Of a DNA stretch of 64,000 bases, positions 18,035-26,563 are shown one piece after another. The position numbers were made by a program, and so were the translations under genes. The stretch spans positions 186,001 to 250,000 of the forward strand of contig NZ_VLKP01000004.1 of NCBI RefSeq assembly GCF_007830115.1, written 5' to 3'. The stretch is from Aerolutibacter ruishenii. Its GTDB lineage: Bacteria > Pseudomonadota > Gammaproteobacteria > Xanthomonadales > Xanthomonadaceae. Within the stretch, counting starts at the first letter, position 1. Each line of letters starts with the position of its first letter. The notes beneath the pieces were generated by a model, which was given only the letters and a program-made list of their open reading frames with translations, did not search any database and was not told the DNA's origin.

Positions 18035-19219
18035 ATGAATATCCTGATGTTCTCGGACGTCTACTTCCCCCGGGTCAACGGGGTTTCCACGTCGATCCGC
18101 ACCTTCGCCCAGGCACTGGTCCGCATGGGCCATGCCGTGACCCTGGTGGCACCGGACTACGGGGCGGATAGCGGGCAGGAGCAGCATGACGACGGCAGCT
18201 TCGAGATCATCCGCCTGCCCGCCCGGGTCATCTTCTTCGATCCCGAGGATCGCCTGATCAAGGGGGCGGCACTGGCCGGGATCACCCGCCGGCTTGCCGT
18301 GCGCGACTGGGACGTGATCCACGTGCACACGCCGTTCCGCGCCCACCAGCTGGGCGTGCGGCTCGGGCGCCTGACGGGCGTGCCCGTGGTGGAGACGTAT
18401 CACACCTATTTCGAGGAGTACGTGGGTCATTACCTGCCGTGGCTGCCTACCGGACTGGCGCGGTGGGGCGCGCGCCGTGCATCGCGGTACCTGTGCCATG
18501 GCGTGGATCACCTGATCGTGCCCAGCGCGCAGATGGAGCAGGTGCTGGATCGCTACGGCATACGGACCCCGTGCACGGTGATTCCCACCGGCATCGACCT
18601 GGCGGAGTTTGCCGGTGGCGAGGGCGCGCGCTTCCGTGACACGCACGGGATCGACCACGATGTGCCGACGCTGGTGACCGTGAGCCGGCTGTCGCGGGAA
18701 AAGAACATCGGCTTCCTTATCCGGGTCGTGGGCCGGCTGGTGCCGGAGTTTCCCACGCTGCAGTTCCTGATCGCGGGCGAGGGGCCGGACGCCACGCGGC
18801 TGCGCCAGCTGGTGGCCGCGTTGCGGTTGCAGGACAACGTTCGCTTTTTCGGCAACCTTGACCGCCGCACTTCGCTGCTCGATGCCTATCGCGCCGGTGA
18901 CGTGTTTGTGTTTGCATCGCCCACCGAGACCCAGGGCCTGGTGCTGATCGAGGCGATGGCGGTGGGCACGCCCATCGTGTCCACCGCGGTGATGGGGACG
19001 GCGACCGTGCTGCGCGATGCGCGCAGTGCCCGCGTCAGTGAAGAGGACGAAACGGCATTTTCCGGCCACGTCGCGTCGCTGTTGCGTGCGCCCGAAGCCC
19101 GCGCGGCGCTGGCGCAGGCCGGCCCCATCGACGCCAGCGCCTGGAGTACCGAGGTCCTGATGCGACGCGTGGTGGACCTGTATGCCTCGCTGGCGCGGCC
19201 GTTCCCCGCCCTCGCTTAG
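18035..19219 (+). CDS. GT4 family glycosyltransferase
   Basis: A 394-residue retaining glycosyltransferase with the GT-B fold. The N-terminal acceptor domain starts FSDVYFPRVNGVSTSIRTF, typical of diacylglycerol/phosphatidylinositol glycosyltransferases. Then come VETYHTYFEEYVGHY, the linker IPTGIDLAEF and VSRLSREKN, and the donor-site EX7E element SPTETQGLVLIEAMA near residue 297. It probably adds a sugar from a nucleotide donor to a membrane lipid at the cytoplasmic face. It follows the MFS gene by 16 bases. Confidence 0.9.
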   Translation: MNILMFSDVYFPRVNGVSTSIRTFAQALVRMGHAVTLVAPDYGADSGQEQHDDGSFEIIRLPARVIFFDPEDRLIKGAALAGITRRLAVRDWDVIHVHTPFRAHQLGVRLGRLTGVPVVETYHTYFEEYVGHYLPWLPTGLARWGARRASRYLCHGVDHLIVPSAQMEQVLDRYGIRTPCTVIPTGIDLAEFAGGEGARFRDTHGIDHDVPTLVTVSRLSREKNIGFLIRVVGRLVPEFPTLQFLIAGEGPDATRLRQLVAALRLQDNVRFFGNLDRRTSLLDAYRAGDVFVFASPTETQGLVLIEAMAVGTPIVSTAVMGTATVLRDARSARVSEEDETAFSGHVASLLRAPEARAALAQAGPIDASAWSTEVLMRRVVDLYASLARPFPALA

Positions 19220-19474
19220 CCAGGGCTCACCCATGCGGGGGAGGTGAATCGCGGCCGTTATTGGCCTGCCTGCCGCGTTGGATTGGATCGAGACGTCCGG
19301 CCGAAGCTGCAGTGCCTTCCTCCTCCCCCTCGGCACGCGCTTCCGCCGGCGTCTTTTTTTTTTGCTGCGCCGCCGGGGGATGCCCGCTATCGTGGCGCCA
19401 TCCGTCCCGCGGGGGCGCCTGCGGGGCCTGGCAGGCGGTCATGGGTGCGGAGCCCACCCATCGACCATGTCGCC
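19220..19474. other. Intergenic region with a T10 run
   Basis: These 255 bases between the glycosyltransferase and the MHS transporter hold no supported gene. The one striking element is a run of ten T at 19354-19363, rare in this GC-rich sequence. No good stem directly precedes it, so it is not a convincing terminator. The promoter of the downstream operon probably lies here, but I could not fix it. Confidence 0.5.
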
Positions 19475-20746
19475 ATGACTCCAGCCAAGCAGGGTAATTC
19501 GCCGGCGCGCGTGCTGTTCGCCAGCCTGATCGGTACCACGATCGAGTTCTTCGATTTCTACATCTACGCGACCGCCGCGGTCCTGGTGTTCCCCAGGCTG
19601 TTCTTCCCGGCGGGCGACCCGGCCACGGCGACGCTGCAGTCGCTGGCGACGTTTGCGCTGGCGTTCTTCGCGCGGCCGATCGGATCGGCGGTGTTCGGGC
19701 ACTTCGGTGACCGCATCGGGCGCAAGGCCACGCTGGTGGCGGCGCTGTTGACGATGGGCTTGTCCACCGTGGCGATTGGACTGCTGCCTACTTACGACAG
19801 CATCGGGCTGGCGGCGCCTGCCTTGCTGGCGCTGTGCCGTTTTGGACAGGGGCTGGGGCTCGGTGGCGAGTGGGGCGGGGCCGTGCTGCTGGCCACCGAG
19901 AACGCACCACCGGGCAAGCGCGCGTGGTACGGCATGTTCCCGCAGCTGGGTGCGCCGCTGGGGTTCTTCCTGGCCACGGGCGTCTTCCTGCTGCTCGGGG
20001 CGGTGATGGACGATGCGCAATTCTTCGCGTGGGGCTGGCGCATCCCCTTTGTCGGCAGCGCGGTGCTGGTGTTCATCGGTTTGTGGATCCGCCTGCGCCT
20101 GGCCGAAACGCCGGACTTCCAGCGCGTGCTGGACCGTGAGGAGCGCGTACGCCTGCCCATGCTGGAAGTGTTGACCTCGCACCCGCGCGCGCTGCTCGCA
20201 GGCACGTTCGGGGCGATGGCGACGTTCGTGCTGTTCTACCTGATGACGGTGTTCGCGCTCAGCTGGGGCACCTCGAAGCTGGGCTATTCGCGCGAGCAGT
20301 TCCTGTGGCTGCAGATGGTGGGCGTGGTGTTCTTCGCGTTGACCATTCCGATGGCGGCGCTGTACGCCGATCGCGTGGGTGCGCGGCGTGCGATGCTCCT
20401 CGCGACGGTGGGGATACTGGTGTTCGGTCTGCTGTTCGCACCGCTGTTCGTGGCCGGCAGCGTGTGGAGCACGTTGCTGTTCCTGTCGCTGGGTCTGGCG
20501 TTGATGGGCCTGACCTACGGACCGGTAGGCACCATCCTGGCGGAGATGTTCCCGGCCGCGGTGCGCTACACCGGGGCTTCGCTGGCGTTCAACCTGGCGG
20601 GCATCTTCGGCGCCTCGCTGGCGCCGTACGTGGCGACGTGGCTGGCGGGGCGATTTGGATTGGCGTCCGTGGGCCTGTATCTGGTCGCGGCGTCGGTGCT
20701 GACGCTGCTGGCGTTGCTGGCCGTGCGGCCGGCGCGGGAGGGGTGA
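19475..20746 (+). CDS. MHS-type MFS transporter (proline/betaine or dicarboxylate-like)
   Basis: A 423-residue, 12-helix transporter of the metabolite:H+ symporter branch of the MFS. The N-terminus has the typical GTTIEFFDFYIYATAAVLVF. The first loop signature is FGHFGDRIGRKATL (around residue 75), and GLGLGGEWGGAVLL is the diagnostic helix-5 motif. ATG 19475 places the first helix correctly; longer frames upstream are proline/arginine-rich filler. Relatives carry proline, betaine, alpha-ketoglutarate or citrate; the sequence alone does not decide. It is the first gene of a four-gene run (DUF998, trhO, ridA). Confidence 0.9.
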   Translation: MTPAKQGNSPARVLFASLIGTTIEFFDFYIYATAAVLVFPRLFFPAGDPATATLQSLATFALAFFARPIGSAVFGHFGDRIGRKATLVAALLTMGLSTVAIGLLPTYDSIGLAAPALLALCRFGQGLGLGGEWGGAVLLATENAPPGKRAWYGMFPQLGAPLGFFLATGVFLLLGAVMDDAQFFAWGWRIPFVGSAVLVFIGLWIRLRLAETPDFQRVLDREERVRLPMLEVLTSHPRALLAGTFGAMATFVLFYLMTVFALSWGTSKLGYSREQFLWLQMVGVVFFALTIPMAALYADRVGARRAMLLATVGILVFGLLFAPLFVAGSVWSTLLFLSLGLALMGLTYGPVGTILAEMFPAAVRYTGASLAFNLAGIFGASLAPYVATWLAGRFGLASVGLYLVAASVLTLLALLAVRPAREG

Positions 20747-21370
20747 GTGGAGGCCCCAAGGGACGCCTCGTTGCGACGACTTGCCGGCACCGTGGCGATA
20801 GCCGGCATCGGCGCTTTCGCGACCGCGTGCGTGGTGTGGCAATTCCTGCGACCGGACCTGGACTGGGTCCGCGTGCCCATGAGCTTCTATCTGCTGGGGC
20901 CGACCGGCTGGGGGCTGCAGGCGGGTTACATGGCCTTGGCCGTGGCTTTGGTGGCCTTGGCGGTGGGCTACTACCGGGGGTTGCCGCGCCACGCCCGTAG
21001 TGCAGCCCCCCTGTCGCTGTTCTCAGTCGGGGCCGTGGCGCTTGTCGTCACCGCACTGGCCCGCAGCAACCTGCCCGATGCCGCGCCGACGCTGGAAGGC
21101 TGGGTACACGGCACCGCCGCCAACACCGCCTTCCTGACCGTGACCACGGCGATGCTGCTGCAGTCGTGGCGGCTGCGGGGTGCGGGTGCGTTGTCGCGGC
21201 ACTGGAAGCCGGCTTTCGCACTGGCTGCAGTGTGCTTTCTGGTGCTGTGGCTGCATGTGCTCTGGCGCGACCTGCCGCGCGGCGCCGGGCAGAAGGCGGT
21301 GATCGCGCTGATCGTGGCCTGGCTCGGGTTGGCGGCGCATTGGCTGCGGCGCTGGCCCCGAACGACTTAA
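20747..21370 (+). CDS. DUF998 membrane protein
   Basis: A 207-residue integral membrane protein with six predicted helices and the DUF998 pattern (PMSFYLLGPTGWGLQ near residue 45). It starts with GTG immediately after the TGA of the transporter, and its ribosome site GGGAGGGG overlaps the end of that gene, so the two are translationally linked. No biochemical function is known for the family. Confidence 0.85.
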   Translation: MEAPRDASLRRLAGTVAIAGIGAFATACVVWQFLRPDLDWVRVPMSFYLLGPTGWGLQAGYMALAVALVALAVGYYRGLPRHARSAAPLSLFSVGAVALVVTALARSNLPDAAPTLEGWVHGTAANTAFLTVTTAMLLQSWRLRGAGALSRHWKPAFALAAVCFLVLWLHVLWRDLPRGAGQKAVIALIVAWLGLAAHWLRRWPRTT

Positions 21371-21373
21371 AAT

Positions 21374-22120
21374 ATGTCAATGATCGTCAATATCGCCGCC
21401 TACCACTTCGCCACCGTGGACGACCCTGCGGCCTTGGCCGCATCCGTCCGCGGCTGGGCCGAGGCCGGTGAACTGCTGGGCACCGTGCTGGTGGCCCCCG
21501 AGGGCATCAACGTGTTCCTGGCCGGCAGCGCGGAAGCCATTGAAGCGTTCCTGGCGCAGCTGTGCGCCGACGCCCGCTTCGCCGACCTTCTGGTCAAGTA
21601 CAGCCGCAGTGCATCGCAGCCGTTTGCCCGGCTGAAGGTCAAGCTCAAGCGCGAGATCATCGCGTTCCGGCGCGACAACGCGTCGCCGCTGGTGGGCCGC
21701 GCGCCGGCCGTCACGCCCGAGGTGCTGGCGCGGTGGCTGGAGCAGGGCCACGACGACGGCGGGCGCCGCATCGTCATGCTCGACACGCGCAACCGCGAGG
21801 AGTTCGAGTACGGCACCTTCGCCGGCGCGCTGACGCTGCCCATCGACAACTTCACCGACCTGCCCGACGCGCTGGCGCCGCACCGCGATGCCCTGCGCGA
21901 CGCCACCGTGGTCAGTTTCTGCACCGGCGGCATCCGCTGCGAGAAGGCGGCGCTGTGGATGCAGGCCGACGGCATGCACAACGTCCTGCAGCTGGACGGT
22001 GGCATCCTCGGTTACTTCGAGCAGGTGGGTGGTGCGCATTACGACGGCCGCTGCTTCGTCTTCGACGAGCGCGTGGCGCTGGACCCGCAATTGTTGCCGC
22101 TGGTGGATGCCGCGGCCTGA
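21374..22120 (+). CDS. trhO: tRNA uridine 5-hydroxylase (rhodanese-type)
   Basis: A 248-residue protein of the YceA/TrhO family, which hydroxylates U34 of certain tRNAs using O2. The N-terminal acylphosphatase-like domain (about residues 1-95, LVAPEGINVFLAG and FARLKVKLKREII) precedes the rhodanese domain (about 115-240), whose active loop FCTGGIRCEKA carries the reactive Cys near residue 183 and the family's second Cys near 189. It starts 3 bases after DUF998 and sits 10 bases before ridA, within one operon. Confidence 0.93.
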   Translation: MSMIVNIAAYHFATVDDPAALAASVRGWAEAGELLGTVLVAPEGINVFLAGSAEAIEAFLAQLCADARFADLLVKYSRSASQPFARLKVKLKREIIAFRRDNASPLVGRAPAVTPEVLARWLEQGHDDGGRRIVMLDTRNREEFEYGTFAGALTLPIDNFTDLPDALAPHRDALRDATVVSFCTGGIRCEKAALWMQADGMHNVLQLDGGILGYFEQVGGAHYDGRCFVFDERVALDPQLLPLVDAAA

Positions 22121-22130
22121 GGAGTGACCC

Positions 22131-22478
22131 ATGATCCAACGTATTGATGCCGGTAACCGCATGTCCGAGGCCGTGGTCCACAACGGCGTGGCCTATCTGG
22201 CCGGGCAGATCCCCGAGGACGCCACGCAGGACATCGAGGGCCAGACCCGGCAGGTGCTGGCGGAGATCGACGCGTTGCTGGCCAAGGTGGGCAGCGACAA
22301 GACCCGCCTGTTGCGCGCCGAGATCTTCCTCCGAGACATGGCCGACTTTGCCGGCATGAACCGCGCCTGGGACGCCTGGGTGGTGCCGGGACATGCGCCG
22401 GCGCGGGCCACGGTGCAGGCGCACCTGGCCAATGCGGCGTGGAAGGTGGAGATCGTGGTGACCGCGGCGATCGAGTAA
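22131..22478 (+). CDS. ridA: RidA family enamine/imine deaminase
   Basis: A 115-residue YjgF/YER057c/UK114 protein that would hydrolyse reactive enamines and imines made by PLP enzymes. Typical features are RMSEAVVHNGVAYLAGQIPED at the N-terminus and VPGHAPARATVQAHLA near residue 88, containing the substrate-binding Arg. It is closest to the short RidA subfamilies rather than archetypal E. coli RidA. Last gene of the operon starting at 19475. Confidence 0.88.
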   Translation: MIQRIDAGNRMSEAVVHNGVAYLAGQIPEDATQDIEGQTRQVLAEIDALLAKVGSDKTRLLRAEIFLRDMADFAGMNRAWDAWVVPGHAPARATVQAHLANAAWKVEIVVTAAIE

Positions 22479-22560
22479 CGACTGGGTTGATTCGGGGGCC
22501 GAGACGGGTGGCCAGTAGAGCGTCGGGGCCTACGACATGTGACCCGGGCGGCCCATCCGG

Positions 22561-23820
22561 TCACCCTGTTGGTGTGTCGAGTGAACGCAGGTGAGCCGCC
22601 GCCGCTCGGCCCGCCCGCACACCGCTGGCATAGCACGCGGTGAGCAGGTAGCCGCCGGTCGGCGCTTCCCAGTCGAGCATTTCGCCGGCGCAGAACACGC
22701 CGGGGTGTTGCCGCAGCATCAACCCGTCATCCAGCGCTTCCAGACGCACGCCGCCCGCGGTGCTGATGGCCTCGGCCAATGGGCGCGGTTGGGTCAGCAA
22801 CAGTGGCAACCGCTTGATGGCGACGGCGATGGCGTCGGGGTCCTGCATGCCTTCGCGGCCCAGCACCTCGTGCAGCAGCGCGGCCTTCGCCCCGGTGATG
22901 CCGACCTGGCGGCGCAGGTGTTCGCTGATGCTGCGGCCGGCGCGCGGTTTGGCCAGGTCGCGCTGGAGTTGTTCCAGGTCGCGATTGGGTGCCAGGTCCA
23001 GCCACAGGCGGGCCTCGCCATTGGCGGTGATGGCTTCGCGCAGTGGCGCGGATAGCGCGTAGATGAGGCTGCCTTCGATGCCGGTGGCCGTGAGCACGCA
23101 CTCGCCCTGCAAGGCATGCTCGACCCCGTCGGCGTCGTACCAATGCGCGATCACCGGCTTGAGCGGCGCGCCCGCATGGCGCTGGACGAGGTGCTCGCTC
23201 CAGTCCACGTCGAAGCCGCAATTGGCGGGCTGCAGCGCCGCCACATCCACGCCTTGCGCAGCCAGCACGGGTGCCCACGCGCCGTCCGACCCCAGCTCCG
23301 GCCAACTGCCGCCGCCCAGTGCCAGCACGGTGGCGCGTGCGGTGACCGTCAGCTCGCCTACGGGCGTGGTGAAACGCAGCGCACCGTGCTCCGTCCAGCC
23401 AAGCCATCGGTGGTGCACGTGGAAACGCACGCCCTGTTCGCGCAGGCGACGGACCCAACCGCGCAGCAGTGGGGCCGCCTTGCGGTCCAGTGGGAATACA
23501 CGGTCGGACGAGCCTACGTAGGTGTCCACGCCCAGCCCGCGTGCCCACTCGCGCAGCGCGTCGGCGTCGAAGTCGTCCAGCCAGCGGCCCACCGTCTGCG
23601 CACGCTCGCGGTAGCGCTGGTCGAAGCCGGGGCGGGGCTCGGCGTGGGTGAGGTTGAGTCCGCCCTTGCCGGCGATCAGGAACTTCCGGCCCACCGAGCC
23701 CATGGCCTCGTACAGGTCCACCTCCACGCCCGTGGCGCGCGCCATTTCGGCCGCCATCAGGCCGGCGGGGCCGCCGCCGATGACCACCAGTCCGGGAGCG
23801 CTGTAGCGGGAGTCGGGCAT
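22561..23820 (-). CDS. TIGR03862-type flavoprotein (HI0933-like)
   Basis: A ~419-residue FAD protein. The N-terminal dinucleotide motif GGGPAGLMAAEMARA (about residues 13-27) is followed by GRKFLIAGKGGLNLTH, which replaces the GGGRCN motif of the BaiN group and marks the TIGR03862 subfamily. The C-terminal FAD region is GVFCAGEMLDWEAPTGGYLL. Starts at 23847 or 23820 are both possible; I use 23820 because it is closest to the conserved region. The substrate is unknown. A more typical HI0933 relative lies at 26564. Confidence 0.88.
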   Translation of the reverse strand: MPDSRYSAPGLVVIGGGPAGLMAAEMARATGVEVDLYEAMGSVGRKFLIAGKGGLNLTHAEPRPGFDQRYRERAQTVGRWLDDFDADALREWARGLGVDTYVGSSDRVFPLDRKAAPLLRGWVRRLREQGVRFHVHHRWLGWTEHGALRFTTPVGELTVTARATVLALGGGSWPELGSDGAWAPVLAAQGVDVAALQPANCGFDVDWSEHLVQRHAGAPLKPVIAHWYDADGVEHALQGECVLTATGIEGSLIYALSAPLREAITANGEARLWLDLAPNRDLEQLQRDLAKPRAGRSISEHLRRQVGITGAKAALLHEVLGREGMQDPDAIAVAIKRLPLLLTQPRPLAEAISTAGGVRLEALDDGLMLRQHPGVFCAGEMLDWEAPTGGYLLTACYASGVRAGRAAAAHLRSLDTPTG

Positions 23821-23966
23821 GGACGCGGCGTGAAGTAGGCGCGCCATTATGCCGTGGAAGGCGACCCGCGCCGCCCCGGGGGGTGCGCTTGCGCGGGCAC
23901 GTGGATGCGGCCGGTACGGTATCTTCGCCGGCTGGAATGACGCCCCGACACGAGGAACACGATCCG

Positions 23967-25667
23967 ATGCGTACCCATCGCCTTGCCGCATTGTTGGCCA
24001 TAGCCCTGTGGGGCGCGGTCGCCGCCCCCGCCTGGGCCGACCGTCCGGCATTGCCCGCCACGACCACTGCGGCGACCGTCAGCGCGCAGGGCCAGCCCGC
24101 CGCGGCCAACACAACGGCACTGCCGGAGCAGCTGCGCGACTTTGACGCCTACGTCGAACGCGTGCGCCAGCAGTTCAACGTCCCCGGCATCGCGGTCGCC
24201 ATCATCAAGGACGGCAGGATCGTGCTGGAGCGCGGCTATGGCGTGCGGGAGATGGGCAAGGCCGCCAAGGTGGACGAACACACCATGTTCGCCATCGCCT
24301 CCAACACCAAGGCCTTCACTGCGGCCTCGCTGTCGATCCTGGCCGACGAGGGCAAGCTGTCGCTGGATGATCGCGTCATCGACCACCTGCCGTGGTTCCG
24401 CATGGCCGACCCGTATGTCACGCACGAAATGCGCGTGCGCGACCTGCTGGCGCACCGCAGCGGCCTGGGCCTGGGCGCGGGCGACCTGCTGTACTGGCCC
24501 GGCACCGACTACACCACCGAGGAGGTGGCGCGGCGTCTGAAGGACGTGCCGCTGACCGGCAGCTTCCGCGGCCAGTACGCCTACGACAACATCCTGTACG
24601 GGGTGGCGCAATTGGTGGTCGAGAAGGCGAGCGGGCAGTCGTACGCGGATTTCCTGCAGGCGCGCGTGTTCACGCCGTTGGGCATGGACGAGACGCGCTA
24701 CAACAGCGACCATCTCAAGCCCGGCGACAACGTGGCCACCGGCCATGCCAAGGCCGATTTCAAGGATCTGGAACCGGTGGCGCCGATGACCTGGCACAAC
24801 GTGTCCGGCGCGGGCGGCCTGTACGCCAGCGTGCACGATCTGACCAAATGGATGCGCGTGCAGCTGGATGGCGGCGTGATCTCCGGCGAGGGTGACGACG
24901 CCAAGCGGCTGTTCAGCGCCAAGCGGCAGAAGGCGATGTGGTCGGTGATCACGCCGATGAACATCCCCGAGCCGTCGGTGCCGGAACTGGCCGCGGCCAA
25001 GCCGAACTTCCTCGGTTACGGCGAGGGCTGGCAGCTGTCCGATTACCGCGGCCGCAAGCTGGTGTGGCACACCGGCGGCTGGCCGGGCATGGTTTCGCGG
25101 CTGACGCTGGTACCCGAGCACAAGCTGGGCGTGGTGGTGCTGACCAGTGCCGAGGTGGGTGCTGCGTTCAATGCGGTGACGATGCGCGCGCTGGATGCCT
25201 TCGTCGATGCGCCGCGTACCGATTGGGTCGCGGCCTACGCCGCCGCCGTCGCAAAGGCCGAAGCCAAGGCGGACGAAAGCTGGCAGAGGCACGTCGAAGC
25301 GCGTGATGCACGCTCCAAGCCGTCACTGCCACTGGCGCGTTACGCCGGCACCTACCGCGATGCGTGGTATGGCGATGTGGTCATCGCCCAGGAAGGTGGC
25401 AAGCTGGTGATGCGCTTCGGTCGCACGAAGTCGCTGGTGGGCACGCTGTCGCACTGGCAGCACGACACCTTCATCGTCCGCTGGGACGAACGCTGGCTCA
25501 ATGCCGATGCGTTCGTCACTTTCACCCTGGATGCTGACGGCAATATCGCGGAGGCACGCATCAAGGCCATCTCGCCGCAGACCGACTTCAGCTTCGATTT
25601 CCACGACCTGAAGCTGGTGCCGGTGAAGGCCGAGACAGGTAAAGGCGAGACTGAGAAGAAGTCTTGA
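23967..25667 (+). CDS. Exported serine hydrolase (beta-lactamase/penicillin-binding fold)
   Basis: A 566-residue class C beta-lactamase-like hydrolase. The start at 23967 follows CGAGGA and gives a signal peptide cleaved near AWADR (about residue 24). The SxxK nucleophile is SNTK at about residues 112-115, the Tyr of YDN is at about 206, and the third motif is HTGGWPG in place of KTG. The C-terminal ~120 residues form a DUF3471-like beta domain. Such enzymes hydrolyse D-amino-acid peptides or esters in the periplasm. It has its own promoter region and a palindrome after the stop. Confidence 0.9.
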   Translation: MRTHRLAALLAIALWGAVAAPAWADRPALPATTTAATVSAQGQPAAANTTALPEQLRDFDAYVERVRQQFNVPGIAVAIIKDGRIVLERGYGVREMGKAAKVDEHTMFAIASNTKAFTAASLSILADEGKLSLDDRVIDHLPWFRMADPYVTHEMRVRDLLAHRSGLGLGAGDLLYWPGTDYTTEEVARRLKDVPLTGSFRGQYAYDNILYGVAQLVVEKASGQSYADFLQARVFTPLGMDETRYNSDHLKPGDNVATGHAKADFKDLEPVAPMTWHNVSGAGGLYASVHDLTKWMRVQLDGGVISGEGDDAKRLFSAKRQKAMWSVITPMNIPEPSVPELAAAKPNFLGYGEGWQLSDYRGRKLVWHTGGWPGMVSRLTLVPEHKLGVVVLTSAEVGAAFNAVTMRALDAFVDAPRTDWVAAYAAAVAKAEAKADESWQRHVEARDARSKPSLPLARYAGTYRDAWYGDVVIAQEGGKLVMRFGRTKSLVGTLSHWQHDTFIVRWDERWLNADAFVTFTLDADGNIAEARIKAISPQTDFSFDFHDLKLVPVKAETGKGETEKKS

Positions 25668-25709
25668 CCCCAGTTCACGGTCCAGTCGAGGGTTTGCTTG
25701 CGTGTTCCC

Positions 25710-25736
25710 ATGATCGATGCATGGTGCATCCATCAT
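25710..25736. repeat. Near-perfect inverted repeat between convergent genes
   Basis: ATGATCGATGCA at 25710-25721 pairs with 25725-25736 with one mismatch in 12 and a TGG loop. It lies between the serine hydrolase and the convergent FKBP gene. It is richer in AT than its surroundings and has no T-run, so it could be a weak bidirectional terminator or a protein-binding palindrome. Confidence 0.5.
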
Positions 25737-25783
25737 GGTTGGCAGTTGTTGCACGCCACAGCGCGCGGGTCGGCGCTACAAGG

Positions 25784-26224
25784 TCAGTGCGGCTTGACCG
25801 CCAGCAACTCGACGTCAAACACCAGCGAGGCGTTCGGCGGAATCACGCCGCCGGCGCCTTTGCGGCCGTAGGCCATGTGCGACGGGATCAGCAGCGTGCG
25901 CTTGCCGCCCACGTGCATGCCCGCCACGCCGTCGTCCCACCCGCGTATCACACGCCCGGCGCCGAGCAGGAAGGTGAAAGGCTCGCCGCGGTCGACAGAG
26001 CTGTCGAACTTCTCGCCGCGCTTGTCCGGCTGGCGTTCGTCATACAGCCAGCCGGTGTAGTGCACCGTGACCTCGCTGCCGGATACGGCGACCGCACCGT
26101 TGCCAGTGGTCTGATCGATGCGCTGCAACTCGGCCACGCTGCCGCCGGGTGGCGGGCCGGGGTCGGTGCAGGCGGTGAGGGCAAGGCCCAGCAGGGCGGC
26201 GAACAGGGGGCGGATCAGGCGCAT
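25784..26224 (-). CDS. FKBP-type peptidyl-prolyl isomerase lipoprotein
   Basis: A 146-residue protein. ATG 26224 opens a lipoprotein signal with lipobox LTAC (Cys 19). The single FKBP domain covers residues about 40-145: VTVHYTGWLYD, KFDSSVDRGEPFTFLLGAGRVIRGWDDGV in pieces, and YGRKGAGGVIPPNASLVFDVELL. The aromatic and Asp residues of the prolyl isomerase pocket are kept. It would assist folding of envelope proteins from the membrane surface. Longer in-frame starts upstream look non-coding. Confidence 0.92.
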   Translation of the reverse strand: MRLIRPLFAALLGLALTACTDPGPPPGGSVAELQRIDQTTGNGAVAVSGSEVTVHYTGWLYDERQPDKRGEKFDSSVDRGEPFTFLLGAGRVIRGWDDGVAGMHVGGKRTLLIPSHMAYGRKGAGGVIPPNASLVFDVELLAVKPH

Positions 26225-26321
26225 GGTGGAAGCTCGGAAAGTGGGTGGGCCAAATGCGGCGGGTCTTGTCGCACGTCTCGGGCACCGACTACGCTGCGGC
26301 AAAGACGAAGCGGAGATGTGC

Positions 26322-26474
26322 ATGAGCTGGATTGGCATCGTGATCGTGGTCATCGGCGTGTACCTGGCGCTCAAGGTCGCCGGTTTCGCGCTGAAACTGC
26401 TGATGTGGGGGCTGGTGCTGTTTGGCCTGTACTGGTTCCTGGCGCCGATGCTGGATTTACCGGCGTTGTTCTAG
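26322..26474 (+). CDS. Small two-helix membrane protein
   Basis: A 50-residue, almost wholly hydrophobic protein with two predicted transmembrane helices (about residues 3-22 and 27-43). The GCGGAG at 26310-26315 sits 6 bases before ATG 26322; another in-frame ATG at 26316 is too close to it. No family assignment. It lies in the gap between the divergent FKBP gene and the convergent flavoprotein gene. Confidence 0.65.
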   Translation: MSWIGIVIVVIGVYLALKVAGFALKLLMWGLVLFGLYWFLAPMLDLPALF

Positions 26475-26563
26475 TTTGCCCGACTGGGCACGGCGTGGAC
26501 GATGGGTTGGTCACGACGGGGTGCGGGTAGATCACTCCACAGGTTGCGGGGAGGTGGCATCGC

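Noticed and set aside
19354-19363. Run of ten T as a possible phase-variation tract or terminator
   Set aside because: It lies outside any supported coding frame and has no proper stem in front of it. It could still affect promoter spacing, but nothing in the sequence shows that.
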